Below the pieces are notes generated by a model. It did not search any database and had not been told where the DNA came from. It saw only the letters and a list, made by a program, of their open reading frames with translations. 64,000 nt of DNA, taken from contig CAVZBT010000006.1 in NCBI GenBank assembly GCA_963773605.1, positions 502,800-566,799 on the forward strand, read 5' to 3'. Positions within the stretch are counted from its first letter, which is position 1. Each line of letters starts with the position of its first letter. Of this stretch, positions 34,778 through 43,300 are shown in pieces. A program made the translations under genes and the position numbers. Source of the stretch: CAVZBT01 sp963773605 (GTDB lineage: Bacteria; Acidobacteriota; UBA6911).

Positions 34778-36232
34778 CTACCCCGCCCTGTCGATGTAGA
34801 CCGTTTTGATGCCGGTGAAGAAATCCAGGGCCGCGCGTCCCTGCTCGCGGGAGTGCGACGAAGACTCCTTCATCCCCCCGAAAGGCGCCTGCGGCTCTAT
34901 TCCGGCCGTTTCGCTGTTTACCTTCACGACCCCCGCCTCGATCCGGCCACAATACTCCTGCACCGCGTTGAGGTCCTGGGTGAATATGCCGGCCGAAAGG
35001 CCATACCTGGCGTCATTGGCCAGCCGGATCGCCTCGTCCAGGTCGCGCGCGCGCAATACGGCCAGGACCGGTCCGAAAATCTCCTCCCGGGCGAGTTGCG
35101 TATCGGGGCGGACGTCGGCGAAAATGGTTGGTTCGACGTAGAACCCGTGCTCGAAACCGTCGCCCTTGGGAACTGCCCCTCCGACCAGCAGGCGCGCCTC
35201 GAGTTTCGCGGTTTCTATGGCGGCCAGTATAGACTTCTGCTGTTCGCGCGAAACCACGGGCGGGACGAACGTCGACTCCTCGCTCCCGGGCCCGACTTTG
35301 AGCTGCCGCGCCCCCGCAACCAGCCTCGTGCAGAACTCGTCGTAGATTGGCCCCACGACGATGGCGCGCGAGGTCGCGGTGCACTTCTGCCCCGCGTAGC
35401 CGAATGCGCCGCGCAGGGTCAGGTTGACGGCGTGTTCGATGTTGCAGTCCGGCATCACGATGACCGGGTTTTTCCCTCCCATTTCGAGCTGGCATTTTAC
35501 GCCGCGCTCCACGGCCCACGTCGCGATCCGCCGCCCGATCACATTCGAGCCGGTGAACGAGACGCCGCGCACCTTGGGATTCCTGACGAGCTCCTCGCCT
35601 ATCGCGCCACCCCCGCCGGTGACGAGGTTGACCACCCCCGGCGGGATCCCGGCCTGCTCGAATACCTCTGTCACCAGCACGGCGCAGTGAGGGGTTGCGC
35701 TGGCAGGTTTGAGCACGACCGTGTTGCCGTACACGAGGGCCGGGGCCATCTTCCAGATCGGGATCGCGACGGGGAAATTCCACGGCGTGATCAGGCTGAC
35801 TACCCCGAGCGGCACGCGGGTGGTGTAGATCATGGTCCGCGGGTTCACCGAGGGGATCACTTCGCCCACGCTGCGCACCCCCTCGGCGGCGTAGAAGCGC
35901 AGGAGCGCGACCCCGCGAGCCGTCTCGCCCCGGGCCTCGGTGATGGTCTTTCCATTTTCCCGCACCATTGCCCGGGCAACCTGTTCCAACCGCGCTTCCA
36001 GGATGTCGGCCGCCCTGCGCAGGTATTCGCCGCGCGCCCAGCCTGACAGTGTCTTCCACTTCTCAGAGGCGGCATCCGCGGCGCAGACGGCGCGACGCAC
36101 GTCCTCGACCGTGGATCCGGCGAACTCTCCGATGACGTCACGTGCGTCGGCCGGGTTCGTCGACGTGAATCCCGTGCCGGCCGGCGCTTCCGTCCAGTGG
36201 CCCTCGATATAATTGCCAAACGCCTCGCTCAT
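34778..36232 (-). CDS. Aldehyde dehydrogenase, probably 2,5-dioxovalerate (2-oxoglutarate semialdehyde) type
   Basis: A 484-residue ALDH. The catalytic cysteine lies in GYAGQKCTATSR, the general-base glutamate in LEMGGKNPVIVMPD, the NAD region in PWNFPVAIPIWKMAPALV and GVSFTGSNVIG, and the C-terminal PFGGMKESSSHSREQG is typical of the succinate/2-oxoglutarate semialdehyde group. It follows a DUF4091 remnant and precedes the FAH-family gene, which together suggest a pentose or deoxy-sugar acid pathway ending in 2-oxoglutarate. The exact aldehyde is inferred from context. Confidence 0.88.
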   Translation of the reverse strand: MSEAFGNYIEGHWTEAPAGTGFTSTNPADARDVIGEFAGSTVEDVRRAVCAADAASEKWKTLSGWARGEYLRRAADILEARLEQVARAMVRENGKTITEARGETARGVALLRFYAAEGVRSVGEVIPSVNPRTMIYTTRVPLGVVSLITPWNFPVAIPIWKMAPALVYGNTVVLKPASATPHCAVLVTEVFEQAGIPPGVVNLVTGGGGAIGEELVRNPKVRGVSFTGSNVIGRRIATWAVERGVKCQLEMGGKNPVIVMPDCNIEHAVNLTLRGAFGYAGQKCTATSRAIVVGPIYDEFCTRLVAGARQLKVGPGSEESTFVPPVVSREQQKSILAAIETAKLEARLLVGGAVPKGDGFEHGFYVEPTIFADVRPDTQLAREEIFGPVLAVLRARDLDEAIRLANDARYGLSAGIFTQDLNAVQEYCGRIEAGVVKVNSETAGIEPQAPFGGMKESSSHSREQGRAALDFFTGIKTVYIDRAG

Positions 36233-36254
36233 TCGGTTCTCCTTTTACCTGCCC

Positions 36255-36540
36255 TTACCTGCCCGCGGACTCCAGCAGTTCTTTCAGCGGCGCCCGGAAC
36301 GCGGCGACGTCGCGGACATAGTCGTCGATGTTCGGTATAGCCCTGCGCGAGCTCGCGCGCCTTCGCGTCCTGTGCCAGTGCGACCAGCAACTCCTGGTCC
36401 TCGATCCCCTCCCGCATGGTCTCGAGACGGATCGAGGCTCAGCATCGGATTCCTTGCCGGGTACACGATCGCGTGGTCACCCGCCGGGAGCAGCGTCGTC
36501 CCGTCGTTGATGATCGGCGGCACATCCTATCCGATCAGGC
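36255..36540 (-). pseudogene. C-terminal remnant of a DUF4091 glycoside-hydrolase-like protein
   Basis: Joining frames gives about 95 residues that match the end of DUF4091 proteins: AGDHAIVYPARNPMLSSIRL, ETMREGIEDQELLVALA and a helical tail ending FRAPLKELLESAGR. Two single-base insertions break it (near 36436 and 36341). Nothing corresponding to the long catalytic part lies upstream; instead an unrelated N-terminal fragment begins. The TAA at 36255 is 23 bases before the ALDH start, so the original gene was probably the first of this operon. It is either a deletion product or an assembly misjoin. Confidence 0.6.
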
Positions 36541-36544
36541 GATT

Positions 36545-36904
36545 ATATCCCGTCCGGGAGCGCTCACTCCACAACGGCATCCAGAATCAGAACTCCCAGT
36601 GGGCCGTAGGTTGGGAAGCCGCCCGCAACAGCGGCCACGCGGTGTCGCGATGTAGGGGAAGCTGAAGGCTTCGACGCTGCGGGCGCGGCGTCGCCGCCGA
36701 AGTCGAGGTGCAGCGGCCGGGGGGAGCCGTCGTTGATGAATGGAATGTAGACGGCTGAGTTCGGGTCGACCGGTGCGTTGCCGATGTCGGCGTTCCACCA
36801 GTTGTCGGGCGGATGCCCCCCAACTCAACGGTCCCGGCAAACAGCAGCGCCGCCGTTCCCCCAGCCAGCGCACAGAAAAGAAGTCGTCGCCTCCACACGC
36901 GCAT
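36545..36904 (-). pseudogene. N-terminal fragment of a secreted protein
   Basis: A start codon at 36904 with GGGAACGACGG upstream opens a signal-peptide-like leader (RRRLLFCALAGGTAALLFAG). Joining frames then gives NWWNADIGNAPVDPNSAVY and IPFINDG, segments I have seen at the N-terminus of large secreted proteins of unknown function. After about 75 residues the similarity ends in frame breaks (SFPYIATP is the last recognisable piece). The rest of the gene is missing where the DUF4091 fragment begins. Confidence 0.5.
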
Positions 36905-37012
36905 CCGTCGTTCCCTTTGCCGCGCGCACAGACGGCAATGCGACACTCCTGTTGCTCCGCCTCGAGTCCCGTCATGTTGGGAACACGGCGGGACCGCGAT
37001 TGCAGGACACCC

Positions 37013-37252
37013 CTATTCGGAGTGTTCCTGCACGGCCGCCTGGCCGGACCCGTGGCAGGTCTGGCACATCCCGCTGCCCATGCATTTGGAGCAAGGCCGG
37101 CGCTGTCCGGAGCGCGACTCGCTCCGGACGGTTCCGGAAATTACCGAAATCGGCGGGGTCGCGCTGTGCTGCATATGCCCTGTGCCTTCGCACCTGCTGC
37201 ACTTGCCGGACCCATGACAACTGCTGCAGGGATGCTTTTCGGTGGAGCTCAT
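37013..37252 (-). CDS. Small zinc-finger protein with CxxCxGxG repeats
   Basis: A 79-residue protein with a strong AAAGGAGCACACG ribosome binding site. It has four cysteine pairs in the DnaJ-type pattern: CSSCHGSGKCSRCEGTG near the N-terminus and CSKCMGSGMCQTCHGSG near the C-terminus, separated by a 28-residue linker. This makes two CxxCxGxG-CxxCxGxG zinc modules without a J domain. Such stand-alone modules act as redox or chaperone helpers in some bacteria. The partner is unknown. Confidence 0.8.
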   Translation of the reverse strand: MSSTEKHPCSSCHGSGKCSRCEGTGHMQHSATPPISVISGTVRSESRSGQRRPCSKCMGSGMCQTCHGSGQAAVQEHSE

Positions 37253-37408
37253 CGTGTGCTCCTTTCGCTGTGACGTGATCGTTAGCTACAGGCTATAGGA
37301 TTGCATTGGCAGTATCAAGCACGACCGACCGCTTGCGACTGTCCGGCATCGGTGGCACAGTGGGGGCCGTCAGCAACTGGCGGAACTCTAATGCAAGAGG
37401 AATACACC

Positions 37409-38787
37409 ATGCGTTGTCTCAATGCGATGCTGGCCCTGGTTGTCCTGGTTGCCGCGATAGCGGCCCACGGATTTGAAACGCCGCAGGCTCGGGAGGAACG
37501 GATGCGTTGGTGGCGCGAAGCGCGCTTGGGGATGTTTGTCCACTGGGGCCTGTACAGCGCCGCCGAAGGCGTGTGGGACGGCAAGAAATACGGCGGGGGT
37601 GTCGAGTGGATCCAGAACCAGGCGGGCGTGCCCGCGGCCGAATACGCGGCGCGGCTTCGACCGCTGTTCAAACCGCGTCCGGGTTTCGCGCGCAGCTGGG
37701 CCAGGCTGGCGAAGGAGATGGGCGCGCGCTACGTCGTCTTCACCAGCAAGCACCATGAAGGCTTTGCCCTGCACGACAGCAAGTACACCGACTTTGACGG
37801 ACGCGACTTCACGGGCCGGGACCTCTTCCGCGAGATCGTCGAAGCGTTGCGCGCTGAGGGGCTCCGCGTCGGCCTCTACCACTCCGTGATCGACTGGCAC
37901 CACCCCGATTTCCCAGTGAAGAACACCGGGCTTGCCCCACCCCCTCAATCACGAGCGCAACAAGGCCGTCGTGAATCCGGACGACGGCAGGGTCATGAGC
38001 CGTTACGTCGATTTTCTCCACAAGCAGGTCGGAGGAAATCGTGTCGAAGTACGGCCCCATCGACATCCTGTGGTGGGATTGGAGCAGCAAGCAGACGCAG
38101 GGCGAGTCCTGGCGTGTCAAGCGACCTGATGGCGCTGGTGCGCAAGTACCAGCCGAATATCATCATGAACAACCGGCTCTACTACTCGCCCAACGTCGAG
38201 GGCGACAACCTCGGCATTTTCGACATCTCCAAAGGCGACTTCACCACGCCCGAACAGCACATCCCGGCGACCGGCAATGCCCGGGCGTGGACTGGGAAGC
38301 GTGCATGACGCTCAACGGCACCTGGGGCTACAGCCAGCACGACATGAACTGGAAGATCGCGCCGAGACGCTGGTCCGCAACACCGTCGACATCGCGTCCA
38401 AAGGGCGGCAACTACCTGATCAACCTCGGCCCGCTCGCAGACGGCAGCATACCCGAGGCGATCCAGGTCCGCTTCCATGAGCTGGGCGCGTGGATGAGCC
38501 GCTACGGCGACGCCATCTACGCGACGACCGCCAACCCGCTGGGCGCCGTGTCCTGGGGTCGGATCACGGCGAAACCCGGGAAATACTACCTCCACGTCTT
38601 CGACTGGCCGAAGGACAATAAGATCACGGTGCCGGTCACACAGGCGGGGCAGGTTCGCGCCTACATGATGGCAGACGGGGAAAGCCGCCCCCTCCTGGCC
38701 GAGCGCAACGTGGACGGCGTGACCATCACGCTCGCCCCGGCCTACCAGAACCCCTACGCTTCGGTGGCGGTACTTGAAGTTCACTGA
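37409..38787 (+). CDS. Secreted GH29 alpha-L-fucosidase (reading frame interrupted)
   Basis: About 456 residues after removing eight single-base insertions between 37930 and 38412. Signal peptide MRCLNAMLALVVLVAAIAAHG. GH29 hallmarks: WWREARLGMFVHWGLYSA, ARYVVFTSKHHEGFALHDSK, GLRVGLYHSVIDWHHP, IDILWWDWSS (nucleophile aspartate region) and WGYSQHDMNWK, then the C-terminal beta domain. It releases L-fucose from oligosaccharides, feeding the fucI/kinase pair at 12.8-16.1 kb. AAGAGG precedes ATG 37409. Both ends are clean; only the middle carries frame breaks. Confidence 0.88.
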
Positions 38788-38789
38788 TA

Positions 38790-38798
38790 TGCTATCTT
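38790..38798 (+). promoter_or_regulatory. Candidate extended -10 before the EgtB-like gene
   Basis: TGCTATCTT lies 7 bases before ATG 38806, the same layout as before the hydrogenase protease gene. It would give a leaderless mRNA. No -35 is clear. Confidence 0.35.
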
Positions 38799-38805
38799 TC
38801 GTCTT

Positions 38806-40083
38806 ATGAATCTGGCCGCCCGACTGGCCGAGGCGCGCACCCGCACCGATGAGCTCTTTGCGCTCGTGCACCCATCGGCCCTTTACCACCGGCCCCTCCC
38901 CGAGCGACACCGGATCATCTTCTACCTCGGCCACCTCGAGGCCTTCGACTGGAACCTGATCTGCCGCGACAAGCTCGGCACGAAGTCGTTTCATCCCGCG
39001 TTCGACCGCCTGTTCGCCTTCGGGATCGATCCCGTCGCGGGCAACCTCCCGTCGGATAGAGCCTCGGACTGGCCGTCGCTCGAGGATATCCGGCGGTACA
39101 ACCGGTGTGTGCGCGACAGGATCGATGAGGCCGTATCGAGAGAAGAAGCAGCCGGGGCTTTCAACGTGGCCATCGAGCACCGGCTGATGCACGCGGAAAC
39201 ATTCGCCTACATGCTGCACGGCCTCCCTTACGACCTGAAAATTGCGCCGGCGGCTGCGCCCGGGCCGCGCCCCGTGGCCGCACCGCGGCGCCTGATCGAG
39301 ATTCCCGCGGGCCAGGCCACCCTTGGGCTCGCCCGCGCCGAACACCCGGCCCTTGGCTGGGACAACGAGTACGAACGTCACACGGTCGAGGTCCCGGGTT
39401 TCGTCATCCAATCGCACAATGTCACCAACGGCGATTACCTCGAGTTTGTGCGCGCCGGCGGCTACCACGAGCGCAGGTTCTGGACCGCCCCGGCGTGGGA
39501 TTGGATCCGGGGGCGGGGTATCGAGCAACCACATTTTTGGTCGGGGCGGGAAACAGAGTGGTGTTATCGGGGCATGTTTGCGGAGCTCGTACTGCCGCTC
39601 GAGGCGCCGGTGTACGCCAGCCATGCGGAGGCTTCGGCTTATGCGCGATGGAAGGGGATGTCTTTGCCGACCGAAGCGCAGTTCCACCGCGCCGCGTACG
39701 GCACTGCTGAAGGCTCCGAGCGCGAGTACCCGTGGGGCAACGATGCCCCTGGCCCGCAGCACGGCAATTTCGATTTCGCTCGTTGGGATCCGGTCGCGGT
39801 CGGAAGCTACCCGCAGGGCGACAGCGCCTTCGGGGTCGCCGACGTCGTCGGTAACGGGTGGGAGTGGACGTCCACCGTGTTCGGCCCATTCCCCGGCTTC
39901 GAACCGCTCCCCTTCTACCCGACCTACTCGGCCGCATTCTTCGACGGCAAGCACTACGTCATGAAAGGCGGCTCGCCCCGCACCGCCGCCGCGTTTCTGC
40001 GCCGCACCTTCCGCAACTGGTTCCAGCCGCACTACCCCTACATCTACGCCGCCTTCCGGCTCTGTGGGGACGGACCAAGATAA
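38806..40083 (+). CDS. EgtB-like non-heme iron protein (DinB + FGE-sulfatase domains)
   Basis: A 425-residue protein with a DinB-like helical domain (residues 1-150) containing HRLMHAE, the HxxxHxE iron-binding motif of EgtB, and a C-terminal formylglycine-generating-type lectin domain (TNGDYLEFVRAGGY; GMSLPTEAQFHRAAYG; NGWEWTSTVF; AAFRLCG). EgtB joins cysteine compounds to hercynine in ergothioneine synthesis, and relatives make ovothiol or selenoneine. No EgtD-type methyltransferase is adjacent. It follows the fucosidase by 18 bases, but the candidate promoter suggests separate transcription. Confidence 0.83.
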   Translation: MNLAARLAEARTRTDELFALVHPSALYHRPLPERHRIIFYLGHLEAFDWNLICRDKLGTKSFHPAFDRLFAFGIDPVAGNLPSDRASDWPSLEDIRRYNRCVRDRIDEAVSREEAAGAFNVAIEHRLMHAETFAYMLHGLPYDLKIAPAAAPGPRPVAAPRRLIEIPAGQATLGLARAEHPALGWDNEYERHTVEVPGFVIQSHNVTNGDYLEFVRAGGYHERRFWTAPAWDWIRGRGIEQPHFWSGRETEWCYRGMFAELVLPLEAPVYASHAEASAYARWKGMSLPTEAQFHRAAYGTAEGSEREYPWGNDAPGPQHGNFDFARWDPVAVGSYPQGDSAFGVADVVGNGWEWTSTVFGPFPGFEPLPFYPTYSAAFFDGKHYVMKGGSPRTAAAFLRRTFRNWFQPHYPYIYAAFRLCGDGPR

Positions 40084-40259
40084 ACATCGCAGAATCAGAC
40101 AAACAGCCCAATTATTTCCAAAACACTGGGCCTTATATTCGATTTTAGGCGATGGCCGCACCCCAGAGATTAGGCTGCGGGTTCCCTTGAGTTTGTCGAA
40201 GGCCACCACTTTTTGGTTGAAATGGTATTTCATCTGTGGCTTAATGGGCGCGGTTCAGA

Positions 40260-40274
40260 TGCGACGCAGTCGCA
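40260..40274. promoter_or_regulatory. Candidate Fur-type operator
   Basis: TGCGACGCAGTCGCA is a perfect 6-3-6 palindrome ending 12 bases before the ATG of a Fur-family gene. Its reverse strand (GCGACTGCGTCGC) resembles GC-rich Fur-box variants. The position suggests autoregulation. Confidence 0.5.
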
Positions 40275-40286
40275 ACAGGCAGGCTT

Positions 40287-40790
40287 ATGAAACCCAACGA
40301 CTCCGGGCGGCGCCCCCTCATCCAGGAACTCGCCAGCCGCAAGATCCGCCTCACGGCGCAACGGAAGATCCTCATGCAGACGATTCAGGAGGCTGACGGC
40401 CACATCGACGCCGCCACCATCCTGAAGCTGGCGCGCGAGCGCGATCCGCAGATCGACCGCGCCACCGTGTATCGCACTCTCGATATGCTCAAGAGGCTGC
40501 GCCTGGTCGACGAACTCGACCTGATGCACCTCCATGGCGAGAAGCACTACTACGAAGCCAAGGCCCGCGTGGACCATGTCCACCTCGCCTGCCTCGACTG
40601 CGGGGCCATCGAGGAGTTTTCCAGCCCCGCCTTCGACCGGCTCAAGGAGGACATCGTGCGGAAGTGCGGCTTCGATATCCGGGTGAGCCGGATGGAAGTA
40701 GGCGGGCGCTGCAGGAATTGCCGCGGACGGCGCGCCGCCGGAGACAGCGACATCGCGGCGTCTGACGCGCATTTACGGCGGCAGCAATAA
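40287..40790 (+). CDS. Fur-family transcriptional regulator
   Basis: A 167-residue protein. The N-terminal winged helix is visible (IRLTAQRKILMQTIQEADGH; IDRATVYRTLDMLKRL), then the metal/dimer domain with HLACLDCGAIEEF and the second pair CRNCRG. Both CxxC pairs of the structural zinc site are present. The family senses Fe2+, Zn2+ or peroxide and represses uptake genes. It sits directly upstream of a siderophore receptor, so an iron regulator is most likely. A 15-base palindrome just before the start may be its own operator. Confidence 0.92.
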   Translation: MKPNDSGRRPLIQELASRKIRLTAQRKILMQTIQEADGHIDAATILKLARERDPQIDRATVYRTLDMLKRLRLVDELDLMHLHGEKHYYEAKARVDHVHLACLDCGAIEEFSSPAFDRLKEDIVRKCGFDIRVSRMEVGGRCRNCRGRRAAGDSDIAASDAHLRRQQ

Positions 40791-40793
40791 AAA

Positions 40794-40870
40794 GATCCCC
40801 ACGGTAGTCTTTTGGCGAAGCACCGTGGGGATCCGGCAACCGACAACCCTGAAGGCTGGCGATCTCTCCC
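40794..40870 (+). promoter_or_regulatory. Structured leader of the TonB receptor gene
   Basis: GATCCCCACGGT (40794-40805) and ACCGTGGGGATC (40822-40833) form a perfect 12-bp stem. CCGGCAACCGACAACC, GAAGGCTGGCGATC and CCATTTTAAGGCC follow in the leader before ATG 40917. It could end the fur transcript, but there is no T-tract, so a leader RNA element is equally possible. I cannot match it to a known riboswitch. Confidence 0.45.
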
Positions 40871-40916
40871 ATTTTAAGGCCGCCGGCCGGGGCTTGCAAG
40901 AAAGTGAAAGGATGCC

Positions 40917-43289
40917 ATGGCCGGACGATCATTCCCTACCCCATCCGCCCTACTGCTCGGCTTCACGCTGGTCTTCAGCGCTCCTGCGTCGGCTCAGCCG
41001 ATCGCGGGCCGCTCTCCTGAGGCAGCCGTCGCGGCGCCGGAGAACACCCTGAGCGGCAGGGTGCTCGATCCCGCCCGCGCAGCTGTCCCCAACGCGCGCA
41101 TCGCCGCGGTCCCCGACGGCGGCCCTCCCGGTTTCACAGCTCTTTCCGGTCCGGACGGTGGTTTCTCCATGGTGCTTCCTGCAGGCCGCTACACGGTCCG
41201 AGTCGCCGCCGACGGCTTCCTGGAAGCGTCGCGGCTCATCGATTTTCCCCGGCACGAAGCCGGGATGCAGGATTTTGTGCTGCGCATCGGAACCCGCAAC
41301 GACACCATAACCGTGACCGACCGCGCCGTGTATGGCGTGTCCGCCGTCGGCAGCGCCACCAGGACGCTCACGCCGCTGCGCGATCTCCCGCAGTCGGTCA
41401 CCATTGTCACCCGGGAGCTGATCCGGGACCAGCTCATGACGGGCATCGGCGACGTCGTGCGCTACGTGCCGGGGGTCACGGCCCACCAGGGGGAAAACAA
41501 CCGGGACCAGATCGTCATGCGCGGAAACAGCTCGTCCGCGGATTTCTTCGTCAACGGCGTGCGCGACGACGCCCAGTATTATCGCGATCTCTACAACCTC
41601 GAGCGCGTGGAGGCGCTCAAGGGACCCAACGCGATGACCTTCGGACGCGGCGGCGCCGGCGGGGTGATCAACCGCGTAACCAAGGAGGCCGGTTTTGCCC
41701 CGTTGCGGGAGATGAGCCTGCAGGGGGGCGCCTACGGCAACCAGCGGTTCTCAACCGACCTCGACCACGCGATCGGAGAGAAGCTCGCCTTGCGGCTGAA
41801 CGGCATGTACGAGAACTCGGACAGCTTCCGCAACTTCGTCGGCCTGCGGCGCCTCGGCCTGAATCCGACGGCCACGATTCTTGCCGGCAGGCGGACCAGA
41901 GTCACGCTGGGCTACGAGTTCCTGCGCGACGACCGCGTCGCCGACCGCGGCATCCCCTCATTCCACGGAAAGCCCGCCGACATCCCGATTTCGACCTTCT
42001 TCGGCAATCCCGACGAAAGCCGTGTGCGGGCGCGCGTGCACCTTGGGTCTGCAGCCGTAGAGCACCAGGCGGGAGCCCTGACGATCCGCAACCGCACCCT
42101 GGTCGCCGATTACGATCGCGGGTACCAGAACTTCGTGCCCGGGACCGTGTCGCAGGACATGGCGCGGGTAGCCGTCTCCGCCTACAACAATGCGAGCCGG
42201 CGCCGCAATGGGTTCAGCCAGACGGACCTGACCTATCCGCTCGCCACCGGACGCATCCGGCACATGCTGCTGGCCGGCGTGGAAGCCGGCCGGCAGCTGA
42301 CGGACAATTCCCGGAATACCGGGTACTTCAACGGCAGCGCCGCCTCCGTCGCCGTGCCGCTCGCGGACCCTCTTATTCGCACGCCGGTGTGGTTCCGTCA
42401 GAGTGCGACGGACGCCGACAACCATATCAGGGCCGGCATTGCCGCCGCCTATGCTCAGGACCAGCTGAAGCTGTCCCGCTCCATCCAGCTGGTCGCCGGA
42501 ATCCGGTTCGACTATTTCGACCTGCGGTATCACAACAATCGCAACCGGGAGAACCTGCGTCGCATCGACCGGCTGGTCTCGCCCCGCGCCGGACTCGTCT
42601 ACAGGCCTGTCGCGCCGCTCTCGATCTATGGGAACTACAGCGTGTCGTATCTCCCCGGCTCGGGCGACCAGTTCTCCTCCCTGACCGCCGTGACGCAGCA
42701 GATGAAGCCGGAGAAATTCAGCAACTATGAGATCGGGGCGAAATGGGATATCTCACGATACCTGTCGCTCACGACGGCCGTCTACCGGCTCGACCGCACG
42801 AATACGAGAGCGATCGACCCGTCCAACCCGACGCGCATCGTGCAGACCGGAAGCCAGCGCAGCAACGGGTATGAAGCCGGATTCAACGGAAGCCTTACGC
42901 GCGCCTGGAACATAGCCGGAGGGCTTGCGTACCAGGACGCATATTTCGTGAACGCGACGGCCGCGGCCCATGCCGGAGCGCGGGCGGCCCAGGTGCCTCA
43001 CCTCACGTTTTCCGTCTGGAACAGCTATCAGATCCTTCCGCGGGTGGGATGCGGCCTGGGCATACTGAACCGGGGCGACATGTTCGCGGCCGTCGACAAC
43101 ACGGTGACGCTCCCGGGGTATACCCGGGCGGACGCGGCGGTGTTCTTTTCGCTGTCGGAACGGATGCGCCTTCAGGTGAACGTGGAGAATCTCTTTGACG
43201 CGAGATACTACGTGAATGCGGACGGCAACAACAACATCTCGCCCGGCTTTCCCCGCAGCGTCCGGATCGCCCTGCTGACCCGGTTTTAG
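40917..43289 (+). CDS. TonB-dependent siderophore receptor
   Basis: A 790-residue outer-membrane protein with a signal peptide ending ASAQ. Residues 40-125 form a carboxypeptidase-regulatory-like beta domain (LSGRVLDPARAAVPNARI). The plug follows (LRDLPQSVTIVTRELIRDQ; MRGNSSSADFFVNGVRDDAQ; GPNAMTFGRGGAGGVINRVT), then a 22-strand barrel ending in NVENLFDARYYVNADGNNNI and a terminal aromatic (LLTRF). It imports ferric siderophores with TonB energy. The extra N-terminal domain is common in Acidobacteriota. The Fur-family gene upstream suggests iron control. GAAAGGATGCC provides the ribosome binding site. Confidence 0.94.
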   Translation: MAGRSFPTPSALLLGFTLVFSAPASAQPIAGRSPEAAVAAPENTLSGRVLDPARAAVPNARIAAVPDGGPPGFTALSGPDGGFSMVLPAGRYTVRVAADGFLEASRLIDFPRHEAGMQDFVLRIGTRNDTITVTDRAVYGVSAVGSATRTLTPLRDLPQSVTIVTRELIRDQLMTGIGDVVRYVPGVTAHQGENNRDQIVMRGNSSSADFFVNGVRDDAQYYRDLYNLERVEALKGPNAMTFGRGGAGGVINRVTKEAGFAPLREMSLQGGAYGNQRFSTDLDHAIGEKLALRLNGMYENSDSFRNFVGLRRLGLNPTATILAGRRTRVTLGYEFLRDDRVADRGIPSFHGKPADIPISTFFGNPDESRVRARVHLGSAAVEHQAGALTIRNRTLVADYDRGYQNFVPGTVSQDMARVAVSAYNNASRRRNGFSQTDLTYPLATGRIRHMLLAGVEAGRQLTDNSRNTGYFNGSAASVAVPLADPLIRTPVWFRQSATDADNHIRAGIAAAYAQDQLKLSRSIQLVAGIRFDYFDLRYHNNRNRENLRRIDRLVSPRAGLVYRPVAPLSIYGNYSVSYLPGSGDQFSSLTAVTQQMKPEKFSNYEIGAKWDISRYLSLTTAVYRLDRTNTRAIDPSNPTRIVQTGSQRSNGYEAGFNGSLTRAWNIAGGLAYQDAYFVNATAAAHAGARAAQVPHLTFSVWNSYQILPRVGCGLGILNRGDMFAAVDNTVTLPGYTRADAAVFFSLSERMRLQVNVENLFDARYYVNADGNNNISPGFPRSVRIALLTRF

Positions 43290-43300
43290 GTCTGGTCCTG

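Noticed and set aside
40794..40870. A SAM-I riboswitch suggested by CCGGCAACC
   Set aside because: The other conserved SAM-I segments and stems are missing, so the short match is not enough.
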